Source: Sediminibacterium soli
Lineage (GTDB): Bacteria; Bacteroidota; Bacteroidia; Chitinophagales; Chitinophagaceae
Reading direction: 5' to 3'
NCBI RefSeq assembly: GCF_009939225.1
Contig: NZ_JAACJR010000008.1
Location: 1,541,377 to 1,605,376, forward strand
Length of the DNA: 64,000 nt
Shown here: positions 33,888 through 42,977 of the stretch, piece after piece
Layout of the letters: the number at the start of each line of letters is the position of its first letter
Numbering within the stretch: position 1 is the stretch's first letter
Made by a program: the position numbers and the translations under genes
The notes under the pieces: generated by a model
Databases searched by the model: none
What the model was told of the DNA's origin: nothing
Seen by the model: only the letters and a program-made list of their open reading frames with translations

Positions 33888-34691
33888 TCACTGCTTCCTT
33901 TTGCCGGCTGCTATTGTATATCCCAGGCTTAGTATCATTTCGTAGGTGCCGAAGCTCTGGCTGGCGGTACCGTTGTATACTTTTAGGTTGGAATAGCTGG
34001 CGTAATCCAGTTTGTTGGTGTACTCGAGAAACAGGTGTTTGAAGAATGTGGCGCGCAGACCGGCTTCCGCGCCTATATTCCAGCCACCGATCTGGAAACC
34101 GGGGTCGTTTGCCTGGCCAAAGAAACTGTTCTGCACATGCGGAATCACCGGGCCCACACCGGCCTTACCCAGGGCATCCACTACAAAATTGCTTTTCCTG
34201 TCGCCGATCCAGTGCCAGCGTTTCACCAGGTTGAACAGCAGAAAATTGGCGCCGTTGTTCAGGTAATAATAAAACCCGTTGCCTTCGGAGAACCGGATCG
34301 AAGAATCCACCACGCGGCCGGCAACGATGCCTTTGATACGCACAGACTGGTTATCGCGGATAATATGCTTGGTATGGTCGAAGTTGATCTCGACACCCCA
34401 TCCGTTTTCGCGATCGAAAAAATAACCCAGGCGGTAATTGTATTGCGGTATGCTGATGGGGCTGCTAAACAGGCCTTCATCCCATCCCGGGTGATCATGC
34501 GAGTGCACATTCAGTAAAGTATAGGCGGTATTCAGCGAAGGCTGCCGAACGTATACGTCGGAATGGGTGTACCATTCCTTATTATAACCCCAGGAAAAAT
34601 ATAATTCGCCTTTGCGTTCTTTTTTGGTTTGCGCAGTAGCGAACAACGGCAGGCATATCACTGCATACACGATCCATGTAGGTAGCTGCAT
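33888..34691 (-). CDS. Exported outer-membrane beta-barrel protein, hypothetical
   Basis: 267 residues from ATG 34691, which gives a signal peptide (WIVYAVICLPLFATAQ). Many short alternating strands such as GELYFSWGYNKEWYTHSDVY, YNYRLGYFFDRENGWGVEIN and GNGFYYYLNNGANFLLFNLV, ending YEMILSLGYTIAAGKRKQ, indicate a small outer-membrane barrel. It lies 11 bases after the methionine synthase stop on the same strand and may be read from that transcript, though no functional link is evident. Specific family not recognised. Confidence 0.75.
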   Translation of the reverse strand: MQLPTWIVYAVICLPLFATAQTKKERKGELYFSWGYNKEWYTHSDVYVRQPSLNTAYTLLNVHSHDHPGWDEGLFSSPISIPQYNYRLGYFFDRENGWGVEINFDHTKHIIRDNQSVRIKGIVAGRVVDSSIRFSEGNGFYYYLNNGANFLLFNLVKRWHWIGDRKSNFVVDALGKAGVGPVIPHVQNSFFGQANDPGFQIGGWNIGAEAGLRATFFKHLFLEYTNKLDYASYSNLKVYNGTASQSFGTYEMILSLGYTIAAGKRKQ

Positions 34692-34702
34692 GTTGGTTGG
34701 GT

Positions 34703-37408
34703 TTATTCCAGCACAGGACTGAGCCATCTTTCCATGGTTTCAAGCGGCAGTCCTTTTCGTTTTACATAGTCTTCAAATTGGTCTTTCTGTATTTTGCCCA
34801 CACCAAAATACTGGCTTTTGGGATGCGAAAAATACCAGCCGCATACGGATGAGGCAGGATACATGGCCAGGCTCTCCGTTAACTGAATGCCCACCGCTTG
34901 GGTGGCGTTGAGCAGCCCGAACAGTTTGTATTTTTCGGTATGATCCGGGCAGGCCGGATAGCCTGGCGCCGGGCGGATTCCCATATACTGTTCCTTGATC
35001 AGCTGCTCGTTGCTTAGGGCTTCTTCTTTTGCATAACCCCAGTACTCTTTTCTTGTTCTTTCGTGCAATGCCTCGGCAAATGCTTCGGCAAAACGGTCGG
35101 CGAGCGCCTGCAGCATGATCTTGTTATAATCGTCGTGGTTGCTTTCAAACCGTTTGATATGCGCTTCGATTCCGTGAATGGTAACGGCGAATGCACCGAT
35201 ATAATCCTTTTTACCGCTTGCTTTTGCAGCGATGAAATCGGCTAACGAAATATTGGGCTGGTCGGCCGCTTTTTTTATCTGCTGACGCAGGAAGGAAAGC
35301 TTTACCTCTTCGCCATTCTGCACATACACATTGTCATCCTCACTCGCCGCTTCCCAAAAACCGATGATACCTTTTGCCTTCAGCCATTTTTCAGCAATGA
35401 TCTTGTCGAGCAATGCGTTGGCATCGTTGTACAGTTTTGTGGCTTCCTTGCCCACTACGCTGTCTGTGAGTATCTCGGGAAAATTACCGTGCATTTCCCA
35501 GGTAATGAAGAAGGGTTTCCAGTCGATATACGCACGCAATACCTCGAGGTCAAAATCTTCAAATATTTTTGTGCCGGTGAACTGCGGGGTCTGTGTCTGG
35601 TGCTGGCTCCAGTCGACCGAAACCCTGTTCCGCAGGGCGTCTGCATAGGTCAGGTAGGTCTTAATGGATTTCTTGCTGTCGAACGCCTCCTTGAGTTTTA
35701 CGTATTCCGATCGGATACCGGTAAGAAATCCCGGTTTCTGTTCATTGCTCAGCAGCGATCCTGCCACCGTTACGCTGCGCGATGCATCGAGTACATGCAC
35801 CACGCCGTCCTGGTATTCGGGCGCTATCTTCACCGCCGTATGCATCCGCGAAGTGGTGGCGCCGCCGATAAGCAGCGGTTGTTTCATGCCCCTTCTTTTC
35901 ATCTCCTTGGCAATATGCACCATTTCATCCAGCGAGGGTGTGATCAGTCCGCTCAGGCCAATGATGGCGGCATTTTCTTTCTGTGCGGTATCGAGTATTT
36001 TGTCGGCAGGCACCATCACCCCCAGGTCAATGATATCGTATCCGTTACAACCCAGCACAACGCCCACGATGTTCTTGCCGATATCGTGCACATCTCCTTT
36101 AACCGTGGCCAGCAGTATTTTGGCTGCCCCTGCGGATTCCGTGCCGCCGGCTTCCGAATTTTTTTTGCGCGCTTCTTTCTCCGCTTCGATGAACGGGGTG
36201 AGCACCGCAACACTTTTCTTCATCACACGGGCGCTTTTCACCACCTGCGGAAGGAACATTTTACCCGCGCCGAACAGGTCGCCCACAATACCCATACCAT
36301 CCATCAGCGGTCCTTCGATAACGGATAAAGGGGTGGGGTACTGCAGCCGGGCTTCTTCCGTATCGGCTTCTATATAGTCGGTGATACCGTTTACAAGCGA
36401 ATGCGAGAGACGTTTCTCCACGCTTTCATTACGCCATGCCTCGTCTTTTACCTCTACCTTGCCTTTTGCTTTCACCGTTTCGGCAAACTGTATCAGTTTC
36501 TCTGTGGCGCTGTTATCGTCGTTGTTGCGGTTAAGGATCACGTCTTCGCACAGCTGTTTCAGCGTGGGTTCTATCTCGTCGTATACCACCAGCTGGCCGG
36601 CATTAACGATGCCCATATCCATACCTGCCCTGATGGCATAATACAGGAATACGGAGTGAATGGCTTCGCGCACATGTTCGTTACCGCGGAAAGAGAAAGA
36701 TACGTTCGATACGCCGCCGCTCACTTTTGCCAGTGGCATCAGCTGTTTGATCTCGCTGGTGGCTTCTATAAAATCCACCGCGTAGTTATTGTGTTCTTCA
36801 ATACCCGTTGCTATCGCAAAGATGTTCGGGTCAAAGATGATGTCCTGTGGTGCAAACCCCACTTTCTCCACCAGTATCTTATATGCACGATGGCATATCT
36901 CCACTTTGCGCTGTTTTGTATCGGCCTGCCCCACTTCATCAAAAGCCATAACGATCACCGCTGCGCCGAAAGCCCTGCAGATAAAAGCCTGCTCAATAAA
37001 TTTCTCCTCGCCTTCCTTCAGCGATATCGAGTTTACGATGCATCTTCCCTGCACGCATTCCAGTCCCGCCTGTATGATCTCGAACTTGGAGCTGTCGATC
37101 ATAATGGGTATGCGCGCAATATCGGGCTCGCTCTGTACCAGGTTGAGGAAGGTGCGCATGGCATTTACACCGTCGAGCATCGCATCATCCATGTTTACGT
37201 CCAGCACCTGCGCGCCGTTCTCCACCTGCTGTCTCGCAACAGACAGGGCTTCTTCATACTGGTTATCGCGTACCAGGCGCGCAAATTTTTTGGAACCGGT
37301 TACATTGGTTCTTTCACCTATGTTCACAAAATTGGTCTCGGGCCGGATCACCAGCGGTTCGAGGCCGGAGAGACGCAGGTAAGGTTTTATAGAGGCAACA
37401 GTACTCAT
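34703..37408 (-). CDS. metH: Methionine synthase, folate/cobalamin/activation part
   Basis: 901 residues. It starts cleanly at the pterin-binding domain ([32 protein letters not shown]), then a cap and cobalamin domain with [20 protein letters not shown] (His is the cobalt ligand) and [16 protein letters not shown], and finishes with the activation domain ([19 protein letters not shown]). The homocysteine-binding module is missing and is encoded by the gene just upstream, so the two polypeptides together equal one MetH. The 37-base gap and a proper start argue for a genuine split, not a sequencing frameshift. It transfers the methyl group from methyltetrahydrofolate via cobalamin. Confidence 0.94.
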   Translation of the reverse strand: MSTVASIKPYLRLSGLEPLVIRPETNFVNIGERTNVTGSKKFARLVRDNQYEEALSVARQQVENGAQVLDVNMDDAMLDGVNAMRTFLNLVQSEPDIARIPIMIDSSKFEIIQAGLECVQGRCIVNSISLKEGEEKFIEQAFICRAFGAAVIVMAFDEVGQADTKQRKVEICHRAYKILVEKVGFAPQDIIFDPNIFAIATGIEEHNNYAVDFIEATSEIKQLMPLAKVSGGVSNVSFSFRGNEHVREAIHSVFLYYAIRAGMDMGIVNAGQLVVYDEIEPTLKQLCEDVILNRNNDDNSATEKLIQFAETVKAKGKVEVKDEAWRNESVEKRLSHSLVNGITDYIEADTEEARLQYPTPLSVIEGPLMDGMGIVGDLFGAGKMFLPQVVKSARVMKKSVAVLTPFIEAEKEARKKNSEAGGTESAGAAKILLATVKGDVHDIGKNIVGVVLGCNGYDIIDLGVMVPADKILDTAQKENAAIIGLSGLITPSLDEMVHIAKEMKRRGMKQPLLIGGATTSRMHTAVKIAPEYQDGVVHVLDASRSVTVAGSLLSNEQKPGFLTGIRSEYVKLKEAFDSKKSIKTYLTYADALRNRVSVDWSQHQTQTPQFTGTKIFEDFDLEVLRAYIDWKPFFITWEMHGNFPEILTDSVVGKEATKLYNDANALLDKIIAEKWLKAKGIIGFWEAASEDDNVYVQNGEEVKLSFLRQQIKKAADQPNISLADFIAAKASGKKDYIGAFAVTIHGIEAHIKRFESNHDDYNKIMLQALADRFAEAFAEALHERTRKEYWGYAKEEALSNEQLIKEQYMGIRPAPGYPACPDHTEKYKLFGLLNATQAVGIQLTESLAMYPASSVCGWYFSHPKSQYFGVGKIQKDQFEDYVKRKGLPLETMERWLSPVLE

Positions 37409-37445
37409 ATCAGCAGCCGGGCGATCCCGGCATTGGTTAGCGGTT

Positions 37446-38456
37446 TTACAATGTTTCTTCCAATACAGGCAATGCCCTGGGGGTTAGGTTCTTTACGCTT
37501 TCGGCGATGTGTTTGATATGGTCCGGCGTGGTGCCACAGCACCCGCCCACAATATTCACAAAACCCTGCTCGGCCCAGTCTTCTATGAAATGCGCTGTTT
37601 CGTGCGGTGCTTCGTCGTACTCGCCCATGGCATTGGGTAAACCGGCATTGGGATAAGCCGATGTGTAACAGGCAGCGATCTGCGACAGTTCTTCGATATG
37701 CGCCCGCATTTCTGCCGCACCCAGGGCGCAGTTAAGCCCAACGCTTACGGGGTTGGCATGCATGACGGAGGTATAGAAGGCTTCGAGCGTTTGCCCGCTC
37801 AGCGTTCTGCCCGATGCATCGGTAATGGTGCCGCTGATCATGATGGGCAGTTCCGTGTTATGATCACGGAAATACTGTTTGGCCGCAAAAATGGCGCCTT
37901 TGGCATTAAGGGTATCGAATATGGTTTCGATAAGCAGTATGTCTACACCGCCATCCACCAGTCCTTTGATCTGCTCATAGTAAGCATCCACCACTTCGCG
38001 GAACGTAACCGCGCGGTAGCCGGGATTGTTCACATCGGGCGATAGACTCAGGGTTTTGTTCAGCGGACCGATGGCGCCAGCCACGTATTTGGGTGTGGCA
38101 CCGGGGTTGTCGGCAAGGTATTCATTCACCGCCTGCCTGGCACACCGGGCAGCAGCCACGTTCAGTTCGTAGGCGAGCGACTGCATATCATAATCGGCCA
38201 TGGCTATCACGGTACTGCTGAATGTATTGGTTTCGATGATATCGGCGCCGGCGTCGAGGTATTGCCGGTGTATGCCTTTGATGATGTCTGGCTGGGAGAT
38301 GCACAACAGGTCGTTATTACCTTTTACATCGGTATGCCAGTCTTTGAAACGCTCGCCGCGGTAATCGGCTTCGGTGAGTTTGTGACGCTGTACCATGGTG
38401 CCCATGGCCCCGTCTATAACCAGAATGCGTTTTTCGAGTGCTTTCCTGATATCCAT
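37446..38456 (-). CDS. Homocysteine S-methyltransferase module of split methionine synthase
   Basis: 336 residues. [53 protein letters not shown] and [15 protein letters not shown] carry the three zinc-binding cysteines of the Hcy-binding barrel. It corresponds to the N-terminal domain of full-length MetH and supplies homocysteine to the partner encoded 37 bases downstream. The pair is probably expressed from the perfect TACCTTTG -7 box at 38623-38630, leaving a leader of about 160 bases rich in stem-loops. Confidence 0.93.
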   Translation of the reverse strand: MDIRKALEKRILVIDGAMGTMVQRHKLTEADYRGERFKDWHTDVKGNNDLLCISQPDIIKGIHRQYLDAGADIIETNTFSSTVIAMADYDMQSLAYELNVAAARCARQAVNEYLADNPGATPKYVAGAIGPLNKTLSLSPDVNNPGYRAVTFREVVDAYYEQIKGLVDGGVDILLIETIFDTLNAKGAIFAAKQYFRDHNTELPIMISGTITDASGRTLSGQTLEAFYTSVMHANPVSVGLNCALGAAEMRAHIEELSQIAACYTSAYPNAGLPNAMGEYDEAPHETAHFIEDWAEQGFVNIVGGCCGTTPDHIKHIAESVKNLTPRALPVLEETL

Positions 38457-38630
38457 ATCATGCAGTTTATGGTTCCGGCCAATGGCTGAACCCGGTTACG
38501 GACACGAATCATAAACGCTGGAAGATGGTAACAGGTACTTCGAGACGTTTATTAGTTCGATTTTATTCCCGCCGAAACGGGAGTGCAGGCCGAACAATAA
38601 ACAAATCCGCCTGCGCAGGATGCAAAGGTA
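38457..38630 (-). promoter_or_regulatory. Promoter and structured 5' leader of the methionine synthase operon
   Basis: The -7 box TACCTTTG (38630-38623) is a perfect match. From about 38616 to the start codon the leader can form four stems (plus-strand coordinates): GCAGGC 38585-38590 with GCCTGC 38609-38614; TCCCG/CGGGA at 38567-38582; ATAAACG 38511-38517 with CGTTTAT 38546-38552; and GGTTC 38471-38475 with GAACC 38488-38492, the last just before the start codon. It does not match the SAM or cobalamin riboswitch boxes I know. Riboswitch identity is conjecture. Confidence 0.5.
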
Positions 38631-38668
38631 GAGAAAAACCTGATAGGTTGAGCGGGTTGATTGTTTAA

Positions 38669-38718
38669 ATGGCTATAGGGTTACAGCGGCCATTCAACCG
38701 CGCTAACCGTATAGCCAT
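38669..38718. repeat. Intergenic palindrome, ATGGCTATA family
   Basis: ATGGCTATAGGGTTACAGCGG (38669-38689) pairs with CCGCGCTAACCGTATAGCCA (from 38698) around CCATTCAA. It lies after the DUF5777 gene stop and before the methionine synthase promoter. Confidence 0.7.
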
Positions 38719-38733
38719 ACAGTGCTGCCATCC

Positions 38734-39651
38734 TCAGCTTTTTGCCCAATCGCCTTTCTTCTTCCGGCCAATATGGAATATACGGGAGATATTGAAGCCC
38801 CAGCGGATATCGCCGTTGCCCCAGGAACCGGTGGTTTCATGGATAAAAGTATGCTCGTTCATACCGGTTGAATTGGTGAAATGAAGCTGGAACACATGGC
38901 CGCCGGTATTGATGTCAACACCCACCGAGAGCGGGTCGTAGGTTCCGTTGAAGCGGTTGGTCTGGAGAAAATATTCTGCCGTTAAACTGATGCGTTTGCT
39001 GATGCGCTGCCGGCCAAGAAAGCCGATGGAGAACAGGTCCTGCGAGCCGCCGCTGTAGAACAATACCCGGTTGTAATGGGTGTAGGTGGGAGATATCTGT
39101 AACGAGGTATGCGAGTTAAGTTTACTGCCGATCAGCACCTGCCCGGTAAAAAACGTGCGGTCGGAACCGGTTACTTTCAAGGTGGGGTCCATATCCAGCG
39201 TGCGGTAGGCCAGGGAAGCGAGCAGGGCAACCGATACCGGCGCCGCACCCTCCTGCTGGTGTACCACGCGGTATTTTACAAAACCATCCAGTTCCTTAAA
39301 AAAAGTAGAGCGGCCGATACCGACCATCAGGTTATTGGCAATACCAAAATCAAAGCCCATGCGCATCGAGGCCGCATCGAGCCCGAACATATTGTACAAC
39401 CCCGTGTTCACAGGCGCAAACCGGTGGTTGATGCGGAAGTCCATACTGCCTTTTCCGGTGATTTCCACGGTATGGCTGTTTACCAGCCGCGTTGAATAAA
39501 AAGTATTGATCACGGGTTCTTTACGGGTGGCGGATTGGGCAGCGTTGGCGCTGTCCTGCATTTTAAAAAGATCCACTTCCTGTGAAAAAGCAATGTGCGA
39601 ACTCAGTACAAGGCATACAATGGCCAGTACGCTTTTAAAAGCATGCTGCAT
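38734..39651 (-). CDS. DUF5777-family beta-barrel protein
   Basis: 305 residues from ATG 39651; an ATG at 39678 would add nine residues. A signal peptide (FKSVLAIVCLVLSSHIAFSQ) precedes NTFYSTRLVNSHTVEITGKG, MDFRINHRFAPVNTGLYNMF and MVGIGRSTFFKELDGFVKYR, features of the DUF5777 outer-membrane barrel family. It is the last gene of a three-gene operon with YceI and an OB-fold membrane protein, a recurrent Bacteroidota neighbourhood. Function unknown. Confidence 0.85.
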   Translation of the reverse strand: MQHAFKSVLAIVCLVLSSHIAFSQEVDLFKMQDSANAAQSATRKEPVINTFYSTRLVNSHTVEITGKGSMDFRINHRFAPVNTGLYNMFGLDAASMRMGFDFGIANNLMVGIGRSTFFKELDGFVKYRVVHQQEGAAPVSVALLASLAYRTLDMDPTLKVTGSDRTFFTGQVLIGSKLNSHTSLQISPTYTHYNRVLFYSGGSQDLFSIGFLGRQRISKRISLTAEYFLQTNRFNGTYDPLSVGVDINTGGHVFQLHFTNSTGMNEHTFIHETTGSWGNGDIRWGFNISRIFHIGRKKKGDWAKS

Positions 39652-39678
39652 ACGGTCTGTTTTATATGAATGGGACAA

Positions 39679-40203
39679 TTACTGGTACTGGCAGCTTACA
39701 TCAACCGTTACCTTATCGGTAACACTGGAGGCATTGATGCCGAAATCTTTCAATACAATGCTGAACTGCGCTGCGGCCAACGGCTTGCCTCCCCTGATAT
39801 TGACCGTCCCGTTCACGGTAACATTTTTTGTTATGCCGTGCATGGTCAGATCGCCTTTTACGCTGATCTTGTAGGCACCGTCCTTCGCAAAATTCACCGA
39901 TGACAGGTTCTGGATATTGCCTTTGAAATCGGCCCTGGGATACTTGCTGGTTTCGGCATACTGGTCGTTAAAATGCTCCTGCATTTCGGCCATTTTGAAA
40001 AGGAAGCTTTTCATCAGCAGGCTGAAGGTCATCTGGCCGTTATCCGAGATACGGCTTGTTACCTCATTATTCACCGCTTTCACGTCTTCATCATCCGGCG
40101 CCGAAAAGCTGATTTTGCCGTTACGTGTTCCGAAAACTTTCTGCGCATCCGCCTGTGTTACAAAGAACACTATGGAAAGCACCCATACTACTACCGATTT
40201 CAT
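39679..40203 (-). CDS. YceI-family periplasmic protein
   Basis: 174 residues with a signal peptide (WVLSIVFFVTQADAQ). TRNGKISFSAPDDEDVKAVN, FNDQYAETSKYPRADFKGNI, YKISVKGDLTMHGITKNVTV and the C-terminal strand KVTVDVSCQYQ match the YceI lipocalin-like fold, which binds isoprenoid or other lipids in characterised members. It lies between the OB-fold gene (16-base gap) and the DUF5777 gene (zero to 27 bases), clearly one operon. Confidence 0.92.
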   Translation of the reverse strand: MKSVVVWVLSIVFFVTQADAQKVFGTRNGKISFSAPDDEDVKAVNNEVTSRISDNGQMTFSLLMKSFLFKMAEMQEHFNDQYAETSKYPRADFKGNIQNLSSVNFAKDGAYKISVKGDLTMHGITKNVTVNGTVNIRGGKPLAAAQFSIVLKDFGINASSVTDKVTVDVSCQYQ

Positions 40204-40219
40204 GCCTGGTCTTTTACAG

Positions 40220-40636
40220 TTATTTTACTAATACACCTTCGTTAATCACCACATTTGCATCGGGTATATAGCCCGTGCAGATGCCCTTGAAAGTAATGGT
40301 CTGCCCCGGCTTCAGGTTGCCCGGGTTCTCTTTAAAGGTACAGTTGATCACCACCATCGGGTCATTGGTCTTGAAATTCACCACCACTTTCCCATCCTGG
40401 TTGGTGGCTATATCGGCCACCTCGCCGGTGAGTTCGATGGCTTTGTCGAGGTAAAGTTTATTGGCCTCCGCCTCGTTTGTGTGAAACGCATCATAAATAC
40501 CCTGCGCCGTCAGTTTTACGCCCTGCTCCGTGCTTACATCGCGGTGCGGTCTATTGTATACGTAATACACAACCCCTGCCGCTCCCACCAGCCCGATAAC
40601 AAGAACGATCAGCAATACCTTGATCCATTTTTTCAT
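40220..40636 (-). CDS. Membrane-anchored OB-fold (tRNA_anti-like) protein
   Basis: 138 residues from ATG 40636 (an ATG three codons earlier also exists). One N-terminal membrane anchor (WIKVLLIVLVIGLVGAAGVV) precedes a periplasmic domain: LTAQGIYDAFHTNEAEANKL, AIELTGEVADIATNQDGKVV and IVINEGVL-type ending (DANVVINEGVLVK). The pattern matches the tRNA_anti-like OB-fold domain found in Bacteroidota envelope proteins. First gene of the OB/YceI/DUF5777 operon; ligand unknown. Confidence 0.85.
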   Translation of the reverse strand: MKKWIKVLLIVLVIGLVGAAGVVYYVYNRPHRDVSTEQGVKLTAQGIYDAFHTNEAEANKLYLDKAIELTGEVADIATNQDGKVVVNFKTNDPMVVINCTFKENPGNLKPGQTITFKGICTGYIPDANVVINEGVLVK

Positions 40637-40778
40637 ACCAGACAATTTGCTGTTTGCTGCAAATTATTCAATGTTACGTTACAAAAAGATACGGAAAACA
40701 GAAATATTGGTTGCCTGGGAAAATCGCCGGCAAAAATTAAACATTCGCAATCGATCCCCGGCCATTACCGGTTTTGAA

Positions 40779-41393
40779 TTATTTAACATATTGCTGTACC
40801 GGCAGCCTGTTGGCAATACTGCGGGCAAGGGTCATTTCATCGGCGTATTCCAGTTCGCCGCCAAAAGCAATACCCCGGGCGATGGTGGTAATACGGCAGG
40901 GCAGGTGTGCGATCTTTTTCTGGATATAATAAATGGTGGTGTCGCCCTGTATGTTGGGGTTCAGGGCAAACAGCAGCTCTTCGGTTTCTTCTTTCTGGAT
41001 GCGGCTCACCAGGGTCTCTATGTTCAGCTGGTCGGGACCTACCCCATCCAGCGGTGAAATGATGCCGCCGAGTACATGGTAGGTTCCGTTGAGCTGCTGG
41101 GTGCTTTCAATGGCAATTACATCGCGTATGTTTTCAACCACGCAGATCATCCGCTGGTTGCGGACCGAGTTGGCGCAGATGGAACAGATATCACCATCGC
41201 TCACATTATAACAGCGCTGGCAGAATTTGATCTCCTTCCGCATACGCGTGATCGCCTCTCCGAACTGTTCGGCCTCGTTCACATCCTGTTTCAGCAGGTG
41301 CAGCACCAGCCTCAGCGCCGTTTTCTTTCCAATACCCGGGAGCTTGGAAAACTCGGCTACAGCATTCTGCAGTAAGGAAGAGGGCAATTGCAT
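40779..41393 (-). CDS. recR: Recombination mediator protein RecR
   Basis: 204 residues. N-terminal HhH (SKLPGIGKKTALRLVLHLL), C4 zinc finger (CQRCYNVSDGDICSIC), Toprim domain (MICVVENIRDVIAIEST, GTYHVLGGIISPLDGVGPDQ), and the C-terminal ARGIAFGGELEYADEMTLAR. It works with RecF/RecO in loading RecA on gapped DNA. A TAATTTCG -7-like box lies 4 bases before ATG 41393, suggesting a leaderless mRNA. The 142-base gap downstream shows nothing distinctive. Confidence 0.97.
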   Translation of the reverse strand: MQLPSSLLQNAVAEFSKLPGIGKKTALRLVLHLLKQDVNEAEQFGEAITRMRKEIKFCQRCYNVSDGDICSICANSVRNQRMICVVENIRDVIAIESTQQLNGTYHVLGGIISPLDGVGPDQLNIETLVSRIQKEETEELLFALNPNIQGDTTIYYIQKKIAHLPCRITTIARGIAFGGELEYADEMTLARSIANRLPVQQYVK

Positions 41394-41397
41394 CAGG

Positions 41398-41405
41398 CGA
41401 AATTA
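41398..41405 (-). promoter_or_regulatory. -7-like box abutting the recR start
   Basis: TAATTTCG on the minus strand (one mismatch to TAnnTTTG) ends 4 bases before ATG 41393. Confidence 0.4.
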
Positions 41406-41480
41406 GGAAAAGGGCCAGAAACAGGATGTGAAAAATACGCCGGCAAACCCCGGGCGGCCTGGCCTGGCCGGATGATACGC

Positions 41481-42872
41481 TTACAGGGTTACATCATTGT
41501 CCCAGTTGGCACGCACCAGTATCTGTTTGGTTATGCGCTCAACGATCTCGGGCTGCCGCCTGTTGGGCAGGAACTGGCCCGGATCCCATACCCCGTTTTT
41601 ATTGGTGTCATAGAGTATCTGTACATCGTAGCTGCCGGGGCGGTACAGTTTGCGCGTGACCTCGTTACGGATAAGCGGGAACGATTCAACAACCGCATCG
41701 TTCTTTACCAGCTGCAAGATGGGGTTGCGCGAGAGATCGATATTGGGAAAACGGATACGGATACTGCCGTAATCGGTTTCTTTTTTTGTTGTGAAACGGA
41801 TGGTATCCGCTTTGGCAAGCGTGGCACCCAGTGAATCCGCCACGGCGTCTTTGGCTATGATCAGGCGGTAAGCGGTGTTTGGCTGCCAGGGATATACCAG
41901 GGATATTTTTGTACGGGTGCTGTCCAACTGCAGCGAATACCCGGCCAGTTTACGGTAACCCGTATCGTACAAAACCAGTTTACCGCTGTCGAATACCGTG
42001 AGTCTTTTCTGAAACACAAGCTTCATACTATCCAGTATATCCTGCTGGCCGTTCTCCATTTGTGCAGTATAGCGGAGTCTTTTGTCGGCGTTTGCCTGCG
42101 GTCTTGCCGGCGAGGCAGACCCGATCTCTTTTTTTGTATAGGCATGGTACGCATACAGCGTATCCTGTTTGGTTGAGGCGGTGATGGCCACCGGCGCATC
42201 CCTGAATGCAAACAGCAGGCTGCTGTCTGTATAGGTTTTCATGGGCGACCGGTTATCGATCACATATACGGCAAACCGGCCATCCGGCAGGTTGTGAAAG
42301 CTGAACTCGCCCCGGCCGTTCATACGTGTATAGTATCGTGGCGGGGTTTTGTAAACGGCAGAATCCGACAGATCGCGGTACAGCATCACATACATATTGC
42401 TGTCTGTTTTACCCGTCTGTGCCAGTATCACTTTACCGCTGTAGCTGTTTGCGTCCAGTTTGCCGCCTGTGGCAAATGCATACCGGAAATTCCGGGCCAC
42501 ATTGCTCTCGTTCACATCGCGCACGGCGTTGCCGAAATCGAGCAGGTAAGTGGTATTGGGCTCCAGGGTATCCCTGATGGTAACTGTTATGTTACGGAGC
42601 TTTGCATTTACATTGAGCGGGTACTTCAGCGCCGGAGAAACAATCAGGTTGCTGTACCAGTTGTCCAGCGTTACATATTCATCGAATACCAGGTTGATCT
42701 GCCTCGGTGAAACATTAACGGAAGAGTCTTTTGGCTGCGCCATCACCAGCCGGGGCGGCAGCGTATCTCTGGGACCGCCGCCGGGCGGAATGATATTGGC
42801 ACAGGAAAACAGGCCACAGGCCGTTACCGCCAGTAATCCCAAACAGAAAAGCTGAACAAATGATATCCGCAT
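41481..42872 (-). CDS. Ig-like domain lipoprotein
   Basis: 463 residues from ATG 42872. A lipoprotein signal (FCLGLLAVTACGLFSC) is followed by ANIIPPGGGPRDTLPPRL and SVNVSPRQINLVFDEYVTLD, the start of a Big_5/SbsA-like Ig domain family common in Bacteroidota. Later repeats include NTTYLLDFGNAVRDVNESNV, GEFSFHNLPDGRFAVYVIDN, NTAYRLIIAKDAVADSLG and DVQILYDTNKNGVWDPGQFL. Likely surface or periplasmic; function unknown. The upstream -7 box TATATTTG at 42891-42898 is a perfect match, 18 bases before the chosen start. Confidence 0.85.
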   Translation of the reverse strand: MRISFVQLFCLGLLAVTACGLFSCANIIPPGGGPRDTLPPRLVMAQPKDSSVNVSPRQINLVFDEYVTLDNWYSNLIVSPALKYPLNVNAKLRNITVTIRDTLEPNTTYLLDFGNAVRDVNESNVARNFRYAFATGGKLDANSYSGKVILAQTGKTDSNMYVMLYRDLSDSAVYKTPPRYYTRMNGRGEFSFHNLPDGRFAVYVIDNRSPMKTYTDSSLLFAFRDAPVAITASTKQDTLYAYHAYTKKEIGSASPARPQANADKRLRYTAQMENGQQDILDSMKLVFQKRLTVFDSGKLVLYDTGYRKLAGYSLQLDSTRTKISLVYPWQPNTAYRLIIAKDAVADSLGATLAKADTIRFTTKKETDYGSIRIRFPNIDLSRNPILQLVKNDAVVESFPLIRNEVTRKLYRPGSYDVQILYDTNKNGVWDPGQFLPNRRQPEIVERITKQILVRANWDNDVTL

Positions 42873-42890
42873 GAGGGTTCCGATACCCGG

Positions 42891-42898
42891 CAAATATA
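42891..42898 (-). promoter_or_regulatory. -7 promoter box for the Ig-like lipoprotein gene
   Basis: TATATTTG on the minus strand matches TAnnTTTG exactly, 18 bases before ATG 42872, supporting that start over the longer open frame. Confidence 0.5.
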
Positions 42899-42977
42899 AA
42901 CAGCGTCGTTGTGAAAAGCCTGAATTGAGCAACTAATTGCAGCGGCAGTTCCGGGCGCCGGCGGTTTTTTTAACTTT

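Noticed and set aside
36401..37516. 371-residue open frame on the plus strand inside the methionine synthase genes
   Set aside because: It is antisense to conserved MetH motifs; its Cys/His/Tyr-rich, domain-free translation is typical of shadow frames.
34703..38456. Possible frameshifted methionine synthase pseudogene
   Set aside because: Both halves begin and end at domain boundaries with a 37-base gap and proper starts; a genuine two-gene split is more likely.
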